A DNA stretch of 64,000 nucleotides from contig JAZBRS010000013.1 of assembly GCA_037176725.1 (NCBI GenBank), positions 4,095,001 to 4,159,000 of the forward strand, read 5' to 3'. Positions 32,770-44,710 of this stretch are shown in pieces. The stretch is from Posidonia oceanica (Eukaryota > Streptophyta > Magnoliopsida > Alismatales > Posidoniaceae). The notes under the pieces were generated by a model, which made no database searches, was not told the DNA's origin, and saw only the letters and a program-made list of their open reading frames with translations. The position numbers and the translations under genes are program-made. Within the stretch, counting starts at the first letter, position 1. Every line of letters starts with the position of its first letter.

Positions 32770-34562
32770 CCCTCCTCCTCGGACATCGCCGCCAATAGTA
32801 AGCCTGATTCTGATTGGGATTACTACACAGGCAATCAACCTCGGCCAGATCATCACCACCATCAGGCATCTCCCCCACGATACGAGCAGGCCATACCTCA
32901 ACACTTCTACAATAGCTACCTCCATCAGCAGCAGAACCATCAGTCCTTCAACTCACATGTCTCGACCCCATCAGCCGGGATAGCAAATTTGGATGAGATG
33001 AGAAAAATGCTCAACGCATTAGGGGTACATACCCAGGCTCCAGCAAACTTTGACATGAACCGGTTTCCCCCATTCAGATTACCTCCAGGCTTCAAGTACT
33101 CGAAGACTCCCAAGTTCAACGGAACCACTAACCCGCTCCGTCACCTAGTGCGGTTCCAAATGGAGTCAGCCCCCTACTTCCATGATTTGGGGCTTGTTGT
33201 ACACCTGTTCTTCTACTCACTCGAAGGAGAGCCCATGGATTGGTTTCTCACTCTCTCCAAGGAAGACCTCAGCAGCTTTGATAAAATCAGAGAGAGCTTC
33301 CTCACAAAATACCAACACAAGATAGACCCCGAGCCAACCTTCCACGACCTAAGCAAGGAGGTCATGAAGCAAGGCGAAAGCTGGGTTACATTTGCCAACA
33401 GATGGTGGAAAATGGTGGCCAGATCAGGACTGACCATTTCGGAGAGACAGGTGGTCCAGACTCTCATTGCAAACACCACTGGACCAATGAAGAAGGGACT
33501 CGTGAATGCTTACTGTCCCAATGTGACGGTCTTGTATGAAGTGGCGGCCTCCGTTAAGGAAAATCTACATGAATTCATGGAGGAGCCAAAGAAGAGCCGG
33601 AAAACACAGGTGGTAGAGGGCGTGACCGGAGTCGTCAACAAGATGGGCTCCGCACCCAGGCCATTCGAACAAAGGGCCCTACTAGCTTCACAACAGCCAA
33701 CCTGGAGCCACCCTCCTCCTCAGCAACAGCCAGCATGGAGCCACCCTCCTCAGCAATAGCAAGTATGGAGCCACCCTTCTCCTCAGCAACAGCAAGCATA
33801 GAGCCACCCTCCTCCTCTACAACAGCAGGCTTGGAATAGCCTCCTCCTCAGCAACAGCAAGCATGGAGCCGCCCTCCTCAGCGATAGCAGGCATGGAATA
33901 ATCCTCCTCCTCAGCAACAAATCTGCCTTATGTGGAATGCTCCCCGGCAGCAATGGACTAGAGGCAATCAAAATGGCCAGGCCAACAACAGAAATCCCCC
34001 CAACAACACTGGGAACGGGGGCGGTTATCACAATGTTCCCCCTTCATTGCCACGCAAAAAGGGAAGAAGAGACCATTACCCTCCTCTACCAGTCACACTG
34101 GCAGATATGTTCATAGAGCTAGAGGATGCAAAAGCAGTCGAATTCCCGCCAGCCAGGCCTGAATTGTCAAATTGTGACCAGAGCAAATACTGCCCGATCC
34201 ATAGGGTACATGGTCACAACATCAGTGACTGTTGGACTTTCAGAGACATAGTCTATGACATGGTAGAGGCAGATGTGTTTGAATGGGATGTCCTGGTCAA
34301 AAGAGCCAAACAGAGAAAGCAGACAGGGATGCCTCAACAGGTCTACAGTGACCTCCTCCCCAAGCACCAAGTCATGGCATTCCAGGACGAACAACTCCCT
34401 AATCCGCTAACATCAAAGGACTGGGACAACCATGTCATACCAGAAGTGGACTGGGATAGCCAAGCTGAACATTGGGGAATAATCTCGGATGATGATTGGG
34501 ACAGCGAGGCAGACGAGGAACTAATAGTGAAGGAGCTCCTTAGCAGTTCAACCTCACAGTAG
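32770..34562 (+). pseudogene. Gag, family B
   Basis: Gag reads in frame 1 to 33759 and, after a frameshift in a repetitive part, in frame 3 from 33930 to 34562. The core has FPPFRLPPGFKYSKTPKFNG, then MDWFLTLSKEDLSSFDKIRE and FANRWWKMVARSG, the Tat gag fold. A run of WSHPPPQQQ-type repeats (33690-33900) is where the frame breaks and where a TAG (33757) replaces a Gln codon. A zinc-finger-like YCPIHRVHGHNISDCWTFRD lies at about 34187-34246. The true start is unclear: the frame is open through the primer site and no early ATG stands out. Confidence 0.8.
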
Positions 34563-34564
34563 TA

Positions 34565-36930
34565 GTGGAGGAACCACAAGAAGATATGAAGGAAGAAAGC
34601 CAAGTTCAAAAAGCCAATCAGCAATTTGAACGGGAAAATATAGTCTTCAAAGATTCGAAGCTTCCGCCCCCACATAAGCAAGAGCTGCCGCTTGTCATCA
34701 CAGTGGGCATCAATGATCATGTGCTGCAAGGAGTATTGGTTGACACTGGAGCAAGCCGAAGCCTCAGTTCTCTCTCCACACTCCGGAGCTTAGGGCTAAA
34801 TGAGGGTGAGCTAGATAGAACTCCCTTTATGTGCACTGGGTTTGATCAGAAGGAGAAATTGGCACTAGGGACAATGCCCATGGAAATCACAGTCGGTCCT
34901 TTGACCAGTATTACTTCAGTGATCATTATGAAGGAGGAAGTCCTGAAGCCACTCATCCTAGGGAGGTCTTGGCTAGCGGAGGTCGGGGCCGTAGCATCTT
35001 CAGTTCATTAAATGCTAAAATTCAAATACGAAGGAGCAGTCGTCAGCATTCCAGCTAATCGACCGAGGATTCTATGCACATTGAAGATGCCCGAGTCACA
35101 AATTGCAACCCTTCGGGAAGAGGAAGAGTCACAACGTCTGCCGTGGAGAAAATCATCACTGTGGGATCCCAAGCCGCTATCGCCACCGATCTCCCCAATC
35201 TTCAGAGCAGCTAGGCCACCATCAAGTCAATTGCTGGCCCTCAACACTTCAGTATTCCAGAGCACTACTACTCCGTCATCCCCAATCATCCGAGTGCCAA
35301 CAGAGCAACAAGCTAGGGCCACAAAGCCACCAGAGCTTGGCGGACCTATATGGAGGGAGTCCATCATCCCCTGCCCGCTCAAGAAAGGAGCATCCAGCAA
35401 CCCGTGCAAAGGAAATGAGGCTGCTGTGCCCATCACCAGAGGGGGGAGGCTATCAAACCGAATCGTACCACCAGTAGAGCAAACAGAGCTGGTCAGACTT
35501 GAAGTAGGACCCAGGTCGGTGGAATATGACATCCTAGAGAAATTAAAGAAGACGCAGGCCAGGATCTCGATCTATGACCTCATAAATAGGTCAAATCAAC
35601 ACCAGAAAGCTCTGCAAGAAGTGCTAGAGAAGGCCCAAGTTGCCCTAGATATGCCAGCAGAGGAACTCCATATTATAGCTACAGCGGTCTTTGTAGAGCC
35701 TATCATTACATTTGCTGATAGCGAGTTGGCGCCAATAGAGAGGAGAAAAGCACCATTGAATGTAACCATTTCTATAAACAATCACTTAATTTCTGAAGTG
35801 CTCATAGATACTGGTGCATCAATAAACATTTGCTCGTTAAATACAATACGAGCCTTAGGCGTAAATGAGGCTTCCTTAACCCTCATTGATATGACGATTG
35901 CCGGGTATGATGACAGCAAAAGAAAAGCACACGGCAAGTAGACCACAAAGATAGGGATAGGACCAGCTCAGGTTCTAACCCAACTAATCATCATAGACAT
36001 CAATGTCCCATATCAGATCATCCTGGGGAGACAATGGCTGGATAGTTTAAAAGGAGTATCATCTCCTCGGCACCAATGCCTGAAATTCCCTCACGATGGG
36101 AAAATCATCAATATAGCAGGGGACATACCAGGCCAAGAAGCAGAGGCAAATGTGATATACCTGCCGCACCAGTTCAGTGTGCGAGAGAAGCTGACCCGTG
36201 CCGAAAAGGACAAGAATGTAGTATCTATGGTCAAGCTAAGAGACAAGTGGGCCAGGCCTAGGTTATTTCACAAGAAGAAGGAACCCTCAAAAAGCAAAAG
36301 ACCCTCCATGAATGTGGGATGGGAGATCATGAGGAGAATTGGCTACAATGAAGGCCAGGGCTTAGGCCCAGAAGGAAAGGGAATGAAGGAGCCAGTAAAG
36401 GCCTGTGACAGAGAAGGAAGGGGAGGACTCAGTTTCGACCAGTTTCCCGACGAACGACCATTACAGTGGAATCTACAAGGACATTTTACCAACGTAGGGA
36501 TATTCGACCCGAATTCATCCCCCCTGGGAAATATTATTTTTGCGCAATCAACCAAACACACTCTCCAAAGTGCAGAGGACACAGCCGACGTAAACATTTC
36601 CGGCTTATTCCAAACACTTGAATTGCCAGCAGAGCCTCACAAAGGTCAGACAGCAAGGGAGTTGACAGCAGAGCCTCACGAAGGCCAGATTGTAGCAGCA
36701 GAGCCTCACGAAGGTCAGACTTCAGAAGAGTTGCCAGTAGAGCCTCATGAAGGTCAGACTGCAACATCACCGCCACCAATGTTAGGTGCACCGGCCCCCA
36801 AACCTCCAGATCGGCCACCTCTTTCTTCTTCTCCCTCTTCTTCCGGCATCGTCGCTTCCAAGCCTCCACCTCCTCCAGCTCTGGACATCTCTTCCTCTTT
36901 GGAGCAAAGGCTGGGGCAAACTCTACGCAA
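34565..36930 (+). pseudogene. Tandem retropepsin domains and G-patch, family B (exon before intron)
   Basis: One frame (frame 2) carries two aspartic-protease-like domains. The first has VLQGVLVDTGASRSLSSLST (near 34727) and ILGRSWLAEVGAV; the second has ISEVLIDTGASINICSLNTI (near 35793) and IILGRQWLDSLKG. A G-patch follows at about 36313-36400 (GWEIMRRIGYNEGQGLGPEG). Near 36630-36770 there are four copies of an AEPHEGQT-like peptide. Stops are TAA at 35009 (expected CAA) and TAG at 35939. The frame ends in CGC AA at 36930, the predicted splice donor; unspliced it meets TAA at 36932. Two protease domains in one polyprotein are unusual. Confidence 0.82.
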
Positions 36931-37180
36931 GTAACAACGACTCGTAGACAGGGTCCACCGCCTCATGGCTGATCTCTCTGAAGGTCTGCAGCCTCAGAGA
37001 CCTGAAGTTGACCCCAATCCAGGGGCCGACCATGAGCTTCTCGAAGATTATGGGAACGTCGACCATGACGAGTCCGCCTAGAAAGGCTCCTACCTTTACT
37101 GATGGAGGTAACTCTAGGGGCATCCCCCTAGATGCTGTAAATAAAACTTTGTTTAATTCTGCATTGTTTTCATTTCCTAG
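36931..37180 (+). other. Predicted 250-nt intron between protease and RT, family B
   Basis: The donor is CGCAA|GTAACA at 36931 and the acceptor is TTGTTTTCATTTCCTAG| at 37179-37180. Removing 250 nt joins frame 2 to frame 3 and reads RK then NKSNLLSVFNKGEDHH. The TAA that ends the unspliced protease frame lies within the donor. Ogre elements are known to have an intron at this place. There was no transcript to test it. Confidence 0.68.
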
Positions 37181-38599
37181 GAATAAAAGTAATTTACTTT
37201 CTGTTTTCAATAAGGGAGAGGATCACCATGTTAGTTCTAGCAGCTCGCGGTCAACTTCGACCACCGCTTCCAAAACTGTGCACGTGTGTCAATACACTGA
37301 GGCATTGCCTCAGGAGCTGGCTACAGCTAACATGGTCTTCCTAGTAGATGAATTTGATCAGTTTGGGAAGTGTGCAAGAATGGAGGCATATGAGCTGGTT
37401 AACTATAGTGATGAGGAAGAAGATCAAGAGGCTGACTCACACCTCCTTAAGCACCTCATGGACAAATATGATGAGCAAACTAAGGCAGCTGAAGAAGAGA
37501 CCGTGGAGGTCAACCTGGGAACCATTGAAGAGCCAAAACCAATACTCATAAGTGCAAGCCTGAGCCCAAAAGAGCAGGAGGAAAAGGTCCAAATCTTGAA
37601 AGAATTTGTGGATGTGCTGGCCTTTAAGTACAAGGATATGCCTAGTCTACAATTAGCCCTAGTGGAACACCTGCTTCCACTAAACTCTCGAACCAAACCC
37701 ATCAAGCAGAAGTTGAGGCGACTAAGGCCGGAACTCGCCCTCAAAGTCAAAGAAGAAATTGACATGCTCCATAAAGCGAAGTTCATCAGGGTGGTTGTGT
37801 ACCCCAGTTGGGTCTCAAATATAGTACCAGTGACCAAAAAGGACGGGAAGGTTCGGGTTTGCATTGACTATCGCAACCTCAATGCCGCCTGTCCCAAAGA
37901 TGACTTCCCTTTGCAACATATTGACTTGCTAGTGGACAATACAGCAGGATTTGAGATGCTATCTTTCATGGATGGTTTCTCCGGTTACAATTAGATTAAG
38001 CTAGCAGAGGAGGACCAAGAGAAGACGTTGTTCATCACACCATGGGGGACATACTGTTATGTAGTCATGCCATTCGGTCTCAAGAACGCCGGCACAACAT
38101 ATCAGAGAGCGATGATGGCCATCTTCCACGACATGATGCACGATTGCATGGAAGTGTATGTTGACGATATCTTGGTCAAATCAAGAACAAGGGAGGCACA
38201 CTTTGAGGCACTAAGAAGAGTACTGAGCAGAGCAAGGCAATATCAGCTAAAAATGAACCCAAAGAAATGTGTGTTTGGGGTAACTACCGGGAAGCTACTG
38301 GGCTTCATCATCAGCAAAAGAGGAATCGAGGTGGACCCACAGAAGGCTAGAGCAATAGCACAGATGCCTCCGCCCCGAAACATCAAGGAACTCAGAGGAC
38401 TTATCGGCCGCTTACAGTTCATCAGGAGATTCATCTCACAGCACGCAGATCGATGCAAGCTGTTTTATGAGTTACTGAAAGGAGGAAGGGAATTTACCTA
38501 GGATGAGACATGCCAGAAAGCTTTTGATGAACTCAAAGTATACCTCATGAACCCCCCAGTCTTGTCAGCACCTGTGTCAGGGAAGCCTTTGTACTCTAT
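37181..38599 (+). pseudogene. Reverse transcriptase, family B
   Basis: The acidic entry region (MEAYELVNYSDEEEDQE) is followed by ISASLSPKEQEEKVQILKEF, PVTKKDGKVRVCIDYRNLNA, FPLQHIDLLVDNTAG, MDGFSGYN, FITPWGTYCYVVMPFGLKNA and the catalytic YVDDILVKS near 38157. The thumb has GFIISKRGIEVDPQKARAIA. A TAG at 37992 replaces Gln in FSGYNQIK, and a TAG at 38499 stands where Trp is usual. A single-base loss between 38560 and 38600 moves the following RNase H to frame 2. Confidence 0.9.
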
Positions 38600-39430
38600 G
38601 TGGCAGTCACTGCATCATCAATAGGGGTAGTGCTAGCTCAACATGATGAGGATGGGAAGAAGGAAAAAGCTATCTACTATCTGAGTAGAACTTTCCTGTG
38701 TTATGAAGAAAAGTATACAGCCATAGAAAAGCACTGCTTGGCCTTAGTATGGGCATCTCAAAAGTTGAGACACTACTTCCTAGCCCATAAAGTCTGTTAC
38801 ATCGCCAAGATGGACCCAATCAAATATATGTTCGAGAAGCCAGCCCTCTCTGGGAGATTGGCAAGGCGACAACTCCTCCTCACTGAATTTGACTTGCAAT
38901 ATGTGTCCCAGAAGGCGGTCAAGGGGCAAGCCATTGCAGATCACCTGGCAGAATTACCAATAGAAGATTATCAACCAGTCCGAACAGACTTCCCCGATGA
39001 GGAAATATTGGAAATACAAGCTACCGAGTCTCCCACTCGACAATGGACTCTCTACTTTGATGGAGCACTCAACAGACAAGGGACAGGCATCGGATTAGCA
39101 CTTCTCACTCCAGAAGGAGTTCTCATTTCTCGAGTTGTACAGCTAAACTTCTCCGCAAATACCAACAATGTTGCAGAATACGAGGCCTTGATCCTCGGAT
39201 TACGCCTAGCACTGGAGCTAGGGGCAAAGCGGTTGAAACTCATTGGAGACTCCCAATTGGTTCTAAGACAAATTCTGAACAAGTATAGAACCCTCAACCC
39301 AAGGCTAGAAGAATACAAAGGCATTGCACGCCTCCTATTGGTACGATTTCAGCAAGTGGTGTATGTCCACACCCTCCGGAGTCATAACCTACTAGCAGAT
39401 GCTCTTGCTTCGCTGGCTTCCTCAATTGAG
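38600..39430 (+). pseudogene. RNase H, family B
   Basis: The connection (AIYYLSRTFLCYEEKYTAIE, then LVWASQKLRHYFLAHKV) leads to RNase H: QWTLYFDGALNRQGTGIGLA, NNVAEYEALILGLRLALELG, LIGDSQLVLRQI and SHNLLADALASLASS. All four acidic positions are present and the frame is open into integrase. Confidence 0.9.
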
Positions 39431-40831
39431 TTCCCCATCAATATCCGGGAGCAAACAATAATGGTTCAGCAACATGGAATGCCTGCCATTGACTCAACTG
39501 AGCCATGGGCCGTGGAGCTTAGACAGAAAGCTAGAGAATCAAGAGTATGCATGTTTGAAGTTTGCTACAACGTAGAGGATGATGGGAACCCATGGTTCTT
39601 TGACATCCAGAACTACATTCAAGACGGGATTTTCCCCGACTATGCAACTTCACAAGACAAAGAGGCAGTTCGGAGGATGGCCACAAGATACTTCATGAGA
39701 GCCGGGGTCCTTTTCAAAAGGTCTTTCAGTGGAATAGAGCTACGCTGTGTCACTTATGAGGAGGTTGAAGTTATCATCAGAGAAATGCATGAAAGCATAT
39801 GTGGAGGACACATCGGCTCTCAATTCATGGCAAAAATGATACTGCACAGAGGGTACTACTGGCCCACAATGGAGGCAGATTACGCAAACAAGGTGAGAAG
39901 GTGCAGGCAGTGCCAGATTCATACAGACAGAATACGTGCACCAGCATCAGAGTTGAATCCGACTCAAACGGTGTGGCCTTTCTCCATGTGGGCATTTGAT
40001 GTCATAGGACCATTCGACATCGAAAAGCAAAATAGGTTAATCCTCACAGCCACTGAGTACTTCACTAAATGGGCTGAAGCAGAAGCGTTCACTGAAATCA
40101 AAGCTTCAAATCTTTGCAAGTTCGTGCGGAAAAATATCCTCTCAAGGTTCGGGATCTCCAAGAAATTAGTAGCAGACAATGGCGCAATCTTCGTATCCCA
40201 AGACTTCAAAAAGCTCTGTAAGAAGTTCAAGATTGAATTGCATCATTCATCGCCATATTACCCCTAGGGTAATGGGCAAGCTGAAGCTACTAATAAAATG
40301 TTAATCCGAATCCTTAAGAAAACGGTAGGAGGAACCAAGGGACATGACTGGACAGATAAGCTAATTGATACCTTATGGGTCTATCGAACCTCCATAAGAA
40401 CGCCTACAGGCCAAACCCCGTTTGCGCTTACTTATGGTATGGAGACGGTAGTCCCATTTGAGGTCATGGTCCCCTCATCCAGGATACAACTCGACGATGA
40501 GATAACTGCCGAGGTTAAGAGGCAATTATTAAGTCTACAGTTGGATTTGCTAGATTAGAAGCGGTTGCAAGCAGTTGAGCATGCACGCCTCTACCAAGAA
40601 CGACTTGCAAGAGCATATAAGAAGAAAGTAATTGAACGTAAATTCAATGTTGGTGAATGGGTGCTTAAAGAAATCCTTCCTCGCAAGCATGGGAAACTGA
40701 GACCAAATTGGGAATGACCATACTTGGTGGTTGAGGCATATCCAGGCAATGCCTATTGTTTGGCCAGAGAGGATGGCACTAGGCTTGAATATCCCTAGAA
40801 TGCACTGCACCTCAAAAGGTACTACCCTTGA
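39431..40831 (+). pseudogene. Integrase, family B
   Basis: Integrase joins element DNA into the chromosome. The zinc-binding domain is MHESICGGHIGSQFMAKMIL ... VRRCRQCQIH near 39780-39920. The core has WAFDVIGPFD, VADNGAIFVSQDF and GQAEATNK, giving Asp, Asp, Glu. The C-terminus (KFNVGEWVLKEILPRKHGKL, then RPNWE) ends LHLKRYYP at TGA 40829-40831. Stops are TAG at 40265 (expected CAG in YYPQGN), TAG at 40556, TGA at 40715 and TAG at 40797. There is no frameshift within the domain. Confidence 0.9.
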
Positions 40832-42236
40832 CATGCACACTGAGCCATTAGACTACGCGTGCTTAAGGACCTACTGCTGTTGAAGCCTAGGAATCTTGGC
40901 TTAGCCTCACCCCACAAACACATCGTGGGAGAAGGAAAGGAAATGGTCCAACACTAAGATAGAGGCAAATCATAAGGAGCCCCCTCCCAGTTCATGAATA
41001 ACAAGTCCACACACATCCCTCGAGTCAGACACGTTACCCTAGTACAAATCGGGTAGGCATCTAAGGCCAAAACCTAGAAGCGCAGAAAAGAGGGGAGTGT
41101 ACCAAATAAAAGAGTGTCTAGGTTCGTGAAGGAATGAATATCCATTGACTGAGCACTCAGAAGGGGTGAGACTACTTGCCAAAATACCCAGAAAAGAAAA
41201 CAAAAAGAGTCAGAAAAGAAGGCAGCAAAGAAGTTGTCCATGTGCAAGAAAAGAAAGAGAATGGAAAAGAAGGCAGCAAAGAAGCTATCCAAGAGTCAAA
41301 ACTGAAAAGCTGGGGAATACTAAGCACAGTAGGAATCAACCTTGAACTAGGAGGGGTTTAGGCTCCAAATCTTCAGCCGACATCTTAGGGTAGGACATGA
41401 ACTTTCCTTCCACCCACATCCCGCACTGTACACATTAGAGGCTAGGGGCAGAGGCCTAGGTCTAGGGACAGTTAGGTGCCAAAGCAAGCCCGAGGTATTT
41501 TCTGACTCTGAGATGCACAAGGGACCAAACTGTCAAGGTTTTCCAGCCATGAGGTCCCTAGTTTCCCAACTTCCCAGAGGATTCTTCGTCTCCCATAAAA
41601 TCAAAAATCTAAAAAAATGATAAAATCAAAAATCCAAAAAAAAATGATAAAATCAAAAATCCAAAAAAATGATAAAATTAAAAATCCAAAAAAATGATAA
41701 AATCAAAATTCCAAAAAAATGATAAAGCCAAAAATCCAAAAAAAAAATAATTAAAACCAAAAATCCAAAAATAGTGAGTAGGGTAAAGTCTACCCAACCA
41801 ACATCACCTCATGAAACTCATAACAAGTAAGGCCAATGATGCGAAAATCTAGGACATTTTACGACTCCGCGTCGTACTTGACCCCTCCTATTCAGGATGG
41901 TCACTTGGTATTCGCCTTCGAGCTAAGACTGAGATCTCGAGAAGAGACAGTTCCACATCTGGCATATCATCTTTAGACAACAAAGCTGAGGCCAGTACTT
42001 GTTATTCAAAACCTAAGTTTCCCTTAACTTCTCCATTGCATTAAGACTTCTTTTCTCCCATTCATAGCATTAGGTTGTTACCAAGTTTTCTGTAACCATT
42101 TTGATTTCACAGTGTTAAGGATGTTTCTGAGTTTCCAAGAGTCACTTTGGACTAGGGGCAATAATACCCCTAGATGGATTAACAAATTTGCTGAGGTTGT
42201 GTAGGAGAACAGTTTGGGAGCGTTAAACAAGCAAAT
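40832..42236 (+). other. Non-coding region after the B integrase
   Basis: No coding sequence is recognised. A short duplication AGAAGGCAGCAAAGAAG occurs at about 41217 and 41267. An A-rich minisatellite lies at 41595-41770. The transition from B to C sequence should lie somewhere here, but no LTR, polypurine tract or duplicated target bases mark it. Confidence 0.5.
41595..41770 (+). repeat. A-rich minisatellite, about 25-bp unit
   Basis: There are about seven units of the type AAAAATGATAAAATCAAAAA(TCC), with small length changes. Confidence 0.88.
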
Positions 42237-42350
42237 ATCAACGTCCAACGTTGGACGCACTATCTGAAGCGTATAACGATCAACAGAGGGATATTGGACG
42301 CCTGTGTTCACGCGTCTTACGTTATAAGTGCCAATTTGAGTGTCTTACAT
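42237..42350. repeat. AACGTT word cluster between pol and PMD gene 1
   Basis: It contains CGTCCAACGTTGGACG, a perfect 16-bp palindrome at 42242-42257, then GCGTATAACG, TTGGACGCC and CGCGTCTTACGTTATAAG. It lies downstream of PMD gene 1 on the minus strand. Confidence 0.8.
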
Positions 42351-42537
42351 TTTAACTGTGACTTAAGCTGAAGAATTTGGACAAAGGACCCTTGATCAAA
42401 TATCAAAGCCACCAGGGAGTATTTCTAAACTCAGAATAGTCCAAGGCACATGAGCAAGGATGAAAAAAAAATGAAAGATATATTTATTCCTTTGAAGAGA
42501 TACATGGTCCCCAAAAATAAAAGATTACAATAATTGC

Positions 42538-43882
42538 CTATCTAATCATCTTCTTCCTTTTCCTGCACAGCACGCCCGTCGCTTCAACCCACTCCTTGGG
42601 TTTGGGCAGTAGCTTTGAATACCACCTCTAGTGAGCATCCTCCCATGGTAGGCAGCAAGTCGAGGGAGCAGCTGATGGCCCCTCTGAATCATCATTTTGG
42701 TCCAAAGACGACCAAAGAGTCCGAATGTATTACACCATTACTGCATCAGATGGAAGACTACGCTCCCAAACCCGAATACGAGGAATAAAGCTCAGCCAAG
42801 GCGGCACCCCTTTCTTCTACCCCACCATCTCAAAGCAGCGATGGGAGTTGTACACCACAAAGTGGGTGGGCCCTATCAACTCCAACTCAACTGAAGAACC
42901 TCGCGCCTAGTGCTTATGATAAAGGAATGCGGAAGGCGCGGAGATGTCAATAGGGGCAGAGGACAAAGAGCAAACCCTTTCCTCGATCAAATCTGTCTTC
43001 ACAGGCCCAAGCCTCGGGAAATGGACCTGCAGCCACCTGGAAAGAAGGAAAGGAGAGCCTACAAAATCCTCTTCGGTGGAAACACTGGTCAGACCGAGAT
43101 ATGTAGCAGCGAGAATGGCAACTGAAGGAGAACGCCAGAAGTGCTCAGTAAGGCCTATCAAGAACTCAGTGTGATAGACATCCAAGGAGAAGTCCTTGGT
43201 GACAAATAGGGTGAGGCTTCCAATCAATAGGTGTAGACACACCAGCAGCTGATCCTGAGAGGCAGAGTCCTCAATTCGCCAGAAGCTGAAGTACAGATGT
43301 GCCAAGTTCAGCCTGCGACCTCTAATCGCTGGGAAGGTAGGCGAAAGGGTGAAGATACGGTCTATGAATGTTTGCATATCTGCTGTTCCATATGGCAATG
43401 GGAAGTCAATATCTGACCGGGCCGCTCCAATCTGAGTCACACCAAGTAGGCCATGAACATTCTCTACTAGGATTGTCGCCACACAACCCCCAAAGAAGAA
43501 AGTGTGAGTCTCAGGACTCCAAAAGGCGCATGAGGCATGAAGTAGGGGCCAGTCCAAGTTTGTGCCTAATAAATCCAAAAGTCCGTCAAAGCGCGTACGG
43601 GCCAAAACAGATTTCCTTTCTCGAGCCCAAAGCACAAAGTCCTTCACCCAAGTGGAGTAGTAGGGGAAGTCATTATCAAAGCAAGGTGTTTTGGTAAATT
43701 GAGGATTTCCTGCAAAGAAATTCAAAAGCATAAGGAACAAAGGAGTGTGAAGGGACCAATGAAGAAGATCATACCTTCCCCGTTTTGATAAGGGACATCA
43801 TATGCCCTTCAATCTCTTCCAAAGGTTTTGCAACTCCCTTCTTGTTGTGCATGAAGACATTGGGAACTGAACTAGTAGCCAT
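42538..43882 (-). pseudogene. PMD-like gene 1 (minus strand, two exons)
   Basis: Exon 1 runs from ATG 43882 to 43775 (MATSSVPNVFMHNKKGVAKP, 36 codons) with donor AAG|GTATGA. The acceptor TTTCTTTGCAG| is at 43711-43710 and exon 2 goes to TAG 42538. The protein has WVKDFVLWARERKSVLARTR, then FWSPETHTFFFG, LVENVHGLLGV and AATYLGLTSVSTEEDFVGSP, matching gene 3 throughout. The W-x-P-x-x-H-x-F block is that of plant-mobile-domain / DUF7745 proteins. Exon 2 carries in-frame stops (TAG 42907, then TAG, TAA and TAG), and the splice leaves the frame off by one, so it is broken. The role of such proteins inside retroelements is unknown. Confidence 0.68.
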
Positions 43883-44107
43883 GAAAGCAAAAGAGAGGAA
43901 AGGGAGAAGCACAAATCAAGAAGAAATCAGTAGGGAGGAAAAGGGGCAAGTGTGCATGAAAATCCAAGGGGTGGCCAGGCTTTTATAAGCACAGGAGGGC
44001 CGTCGGAAATCCCACACGCAGGCATTGAGAAAATTTCGCAGCATTCCGGAAGATTAGCCAAGAACAGGAAAGGAAAGAAAGGATTCTGGGCTCGCTTCGT
44101 TGTACTC

Positions 44108-44245
44108 AAGATAGAGCGCGTCCAACGTTTGCCGTGCTACTTGAAGCGTATAACGTTTAGATCAGCTGCCCGGCGTTGGATGCAAAGATTGAAGTAGATA
44201 ACGTTGGCCGCACCAAATGAGGCGTATAACGTTTTATTAGTGACT
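44108..44245. repeat. AACGTT word cluster between PMD genes 1 and 2
   Basis: Words are GCGCGTCCAACGTTTGCCG, GCGTATAACGTTTAGATC, GGCGTTGGATGC, GATAACGTTGGCCGC and GGCGTATAACGTTTT. This is the densest cluster between genes, upstream of gene 1 and downstream of gene 2 on the minus strand. Confidence 0.8.
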
Positions 44246-44710
44246 TAAGTTACTGAACTTGGCTGAATCGCCCCTTAATCTGTGATTGAGTTGCATGAAC
44301 CTGTTTTACCCGTCCTATAAGTTTAACTAAGATGAAATACACGTGTGAGCGTTGGTTTCATATTTTTTGGACATCCGGGCCAATCGGAATCTCTAGTTGC
44401 TCATTTCATCAAGTAAATGGCTCATTAAGGTATCGACGACTTCAAAATTCAATTTTTAAGCCTCCAGGTGAAATCTTTCCTTATAACTATGTCATTTACA
44501 TACTATCTTACTTGAGTACGCTGGTTTCAAGTTAATTTGGATTGAGGGCCATTATTTTACCATATTGGTCGCTTAAGCTCATTTTAGCTTTAAGAAAGAT
44601 AGTTTAAAAGAAGTATTTGACAAGTTTGCTGAGTGTGCAGAAATCTATATCATTTCTATATATACAATCATTTTACAAGGTCACCGGGGCATACCCCTGA
44701 AGTACAGAAG

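Larger units (their letters stand above)
27020..41800 (+). mobile_element. Family B element (Tat/Ogre-type Ty3/gypsy), 5' LTR to 3' untranslated region
   Basis: The order is a 5' LTR of about 5.7 kb, a tRNA-Arg type primer site, gag, two retropepsin domains, a G-patch, a predicted intron, RT, RNase H, integrase and 3' untranslated sequence. The intron between protease and RT, the very long LTR and the primer type are the marks of Ogre elements. It interrupts the C ORF at about 27020. No 3' LTR was found before 53 kb, so the 3' end is uncertain and 41800 is only a guess placed after its A-rich minisatellite. Confidence 0.75.

Noticed and set aside
32674..32770. ATG at 32674 as the start of family B gag
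   Set aside because: It lies within the LTR, upstream of the primer site, so it cannot be the normal gag start although the frame is open.
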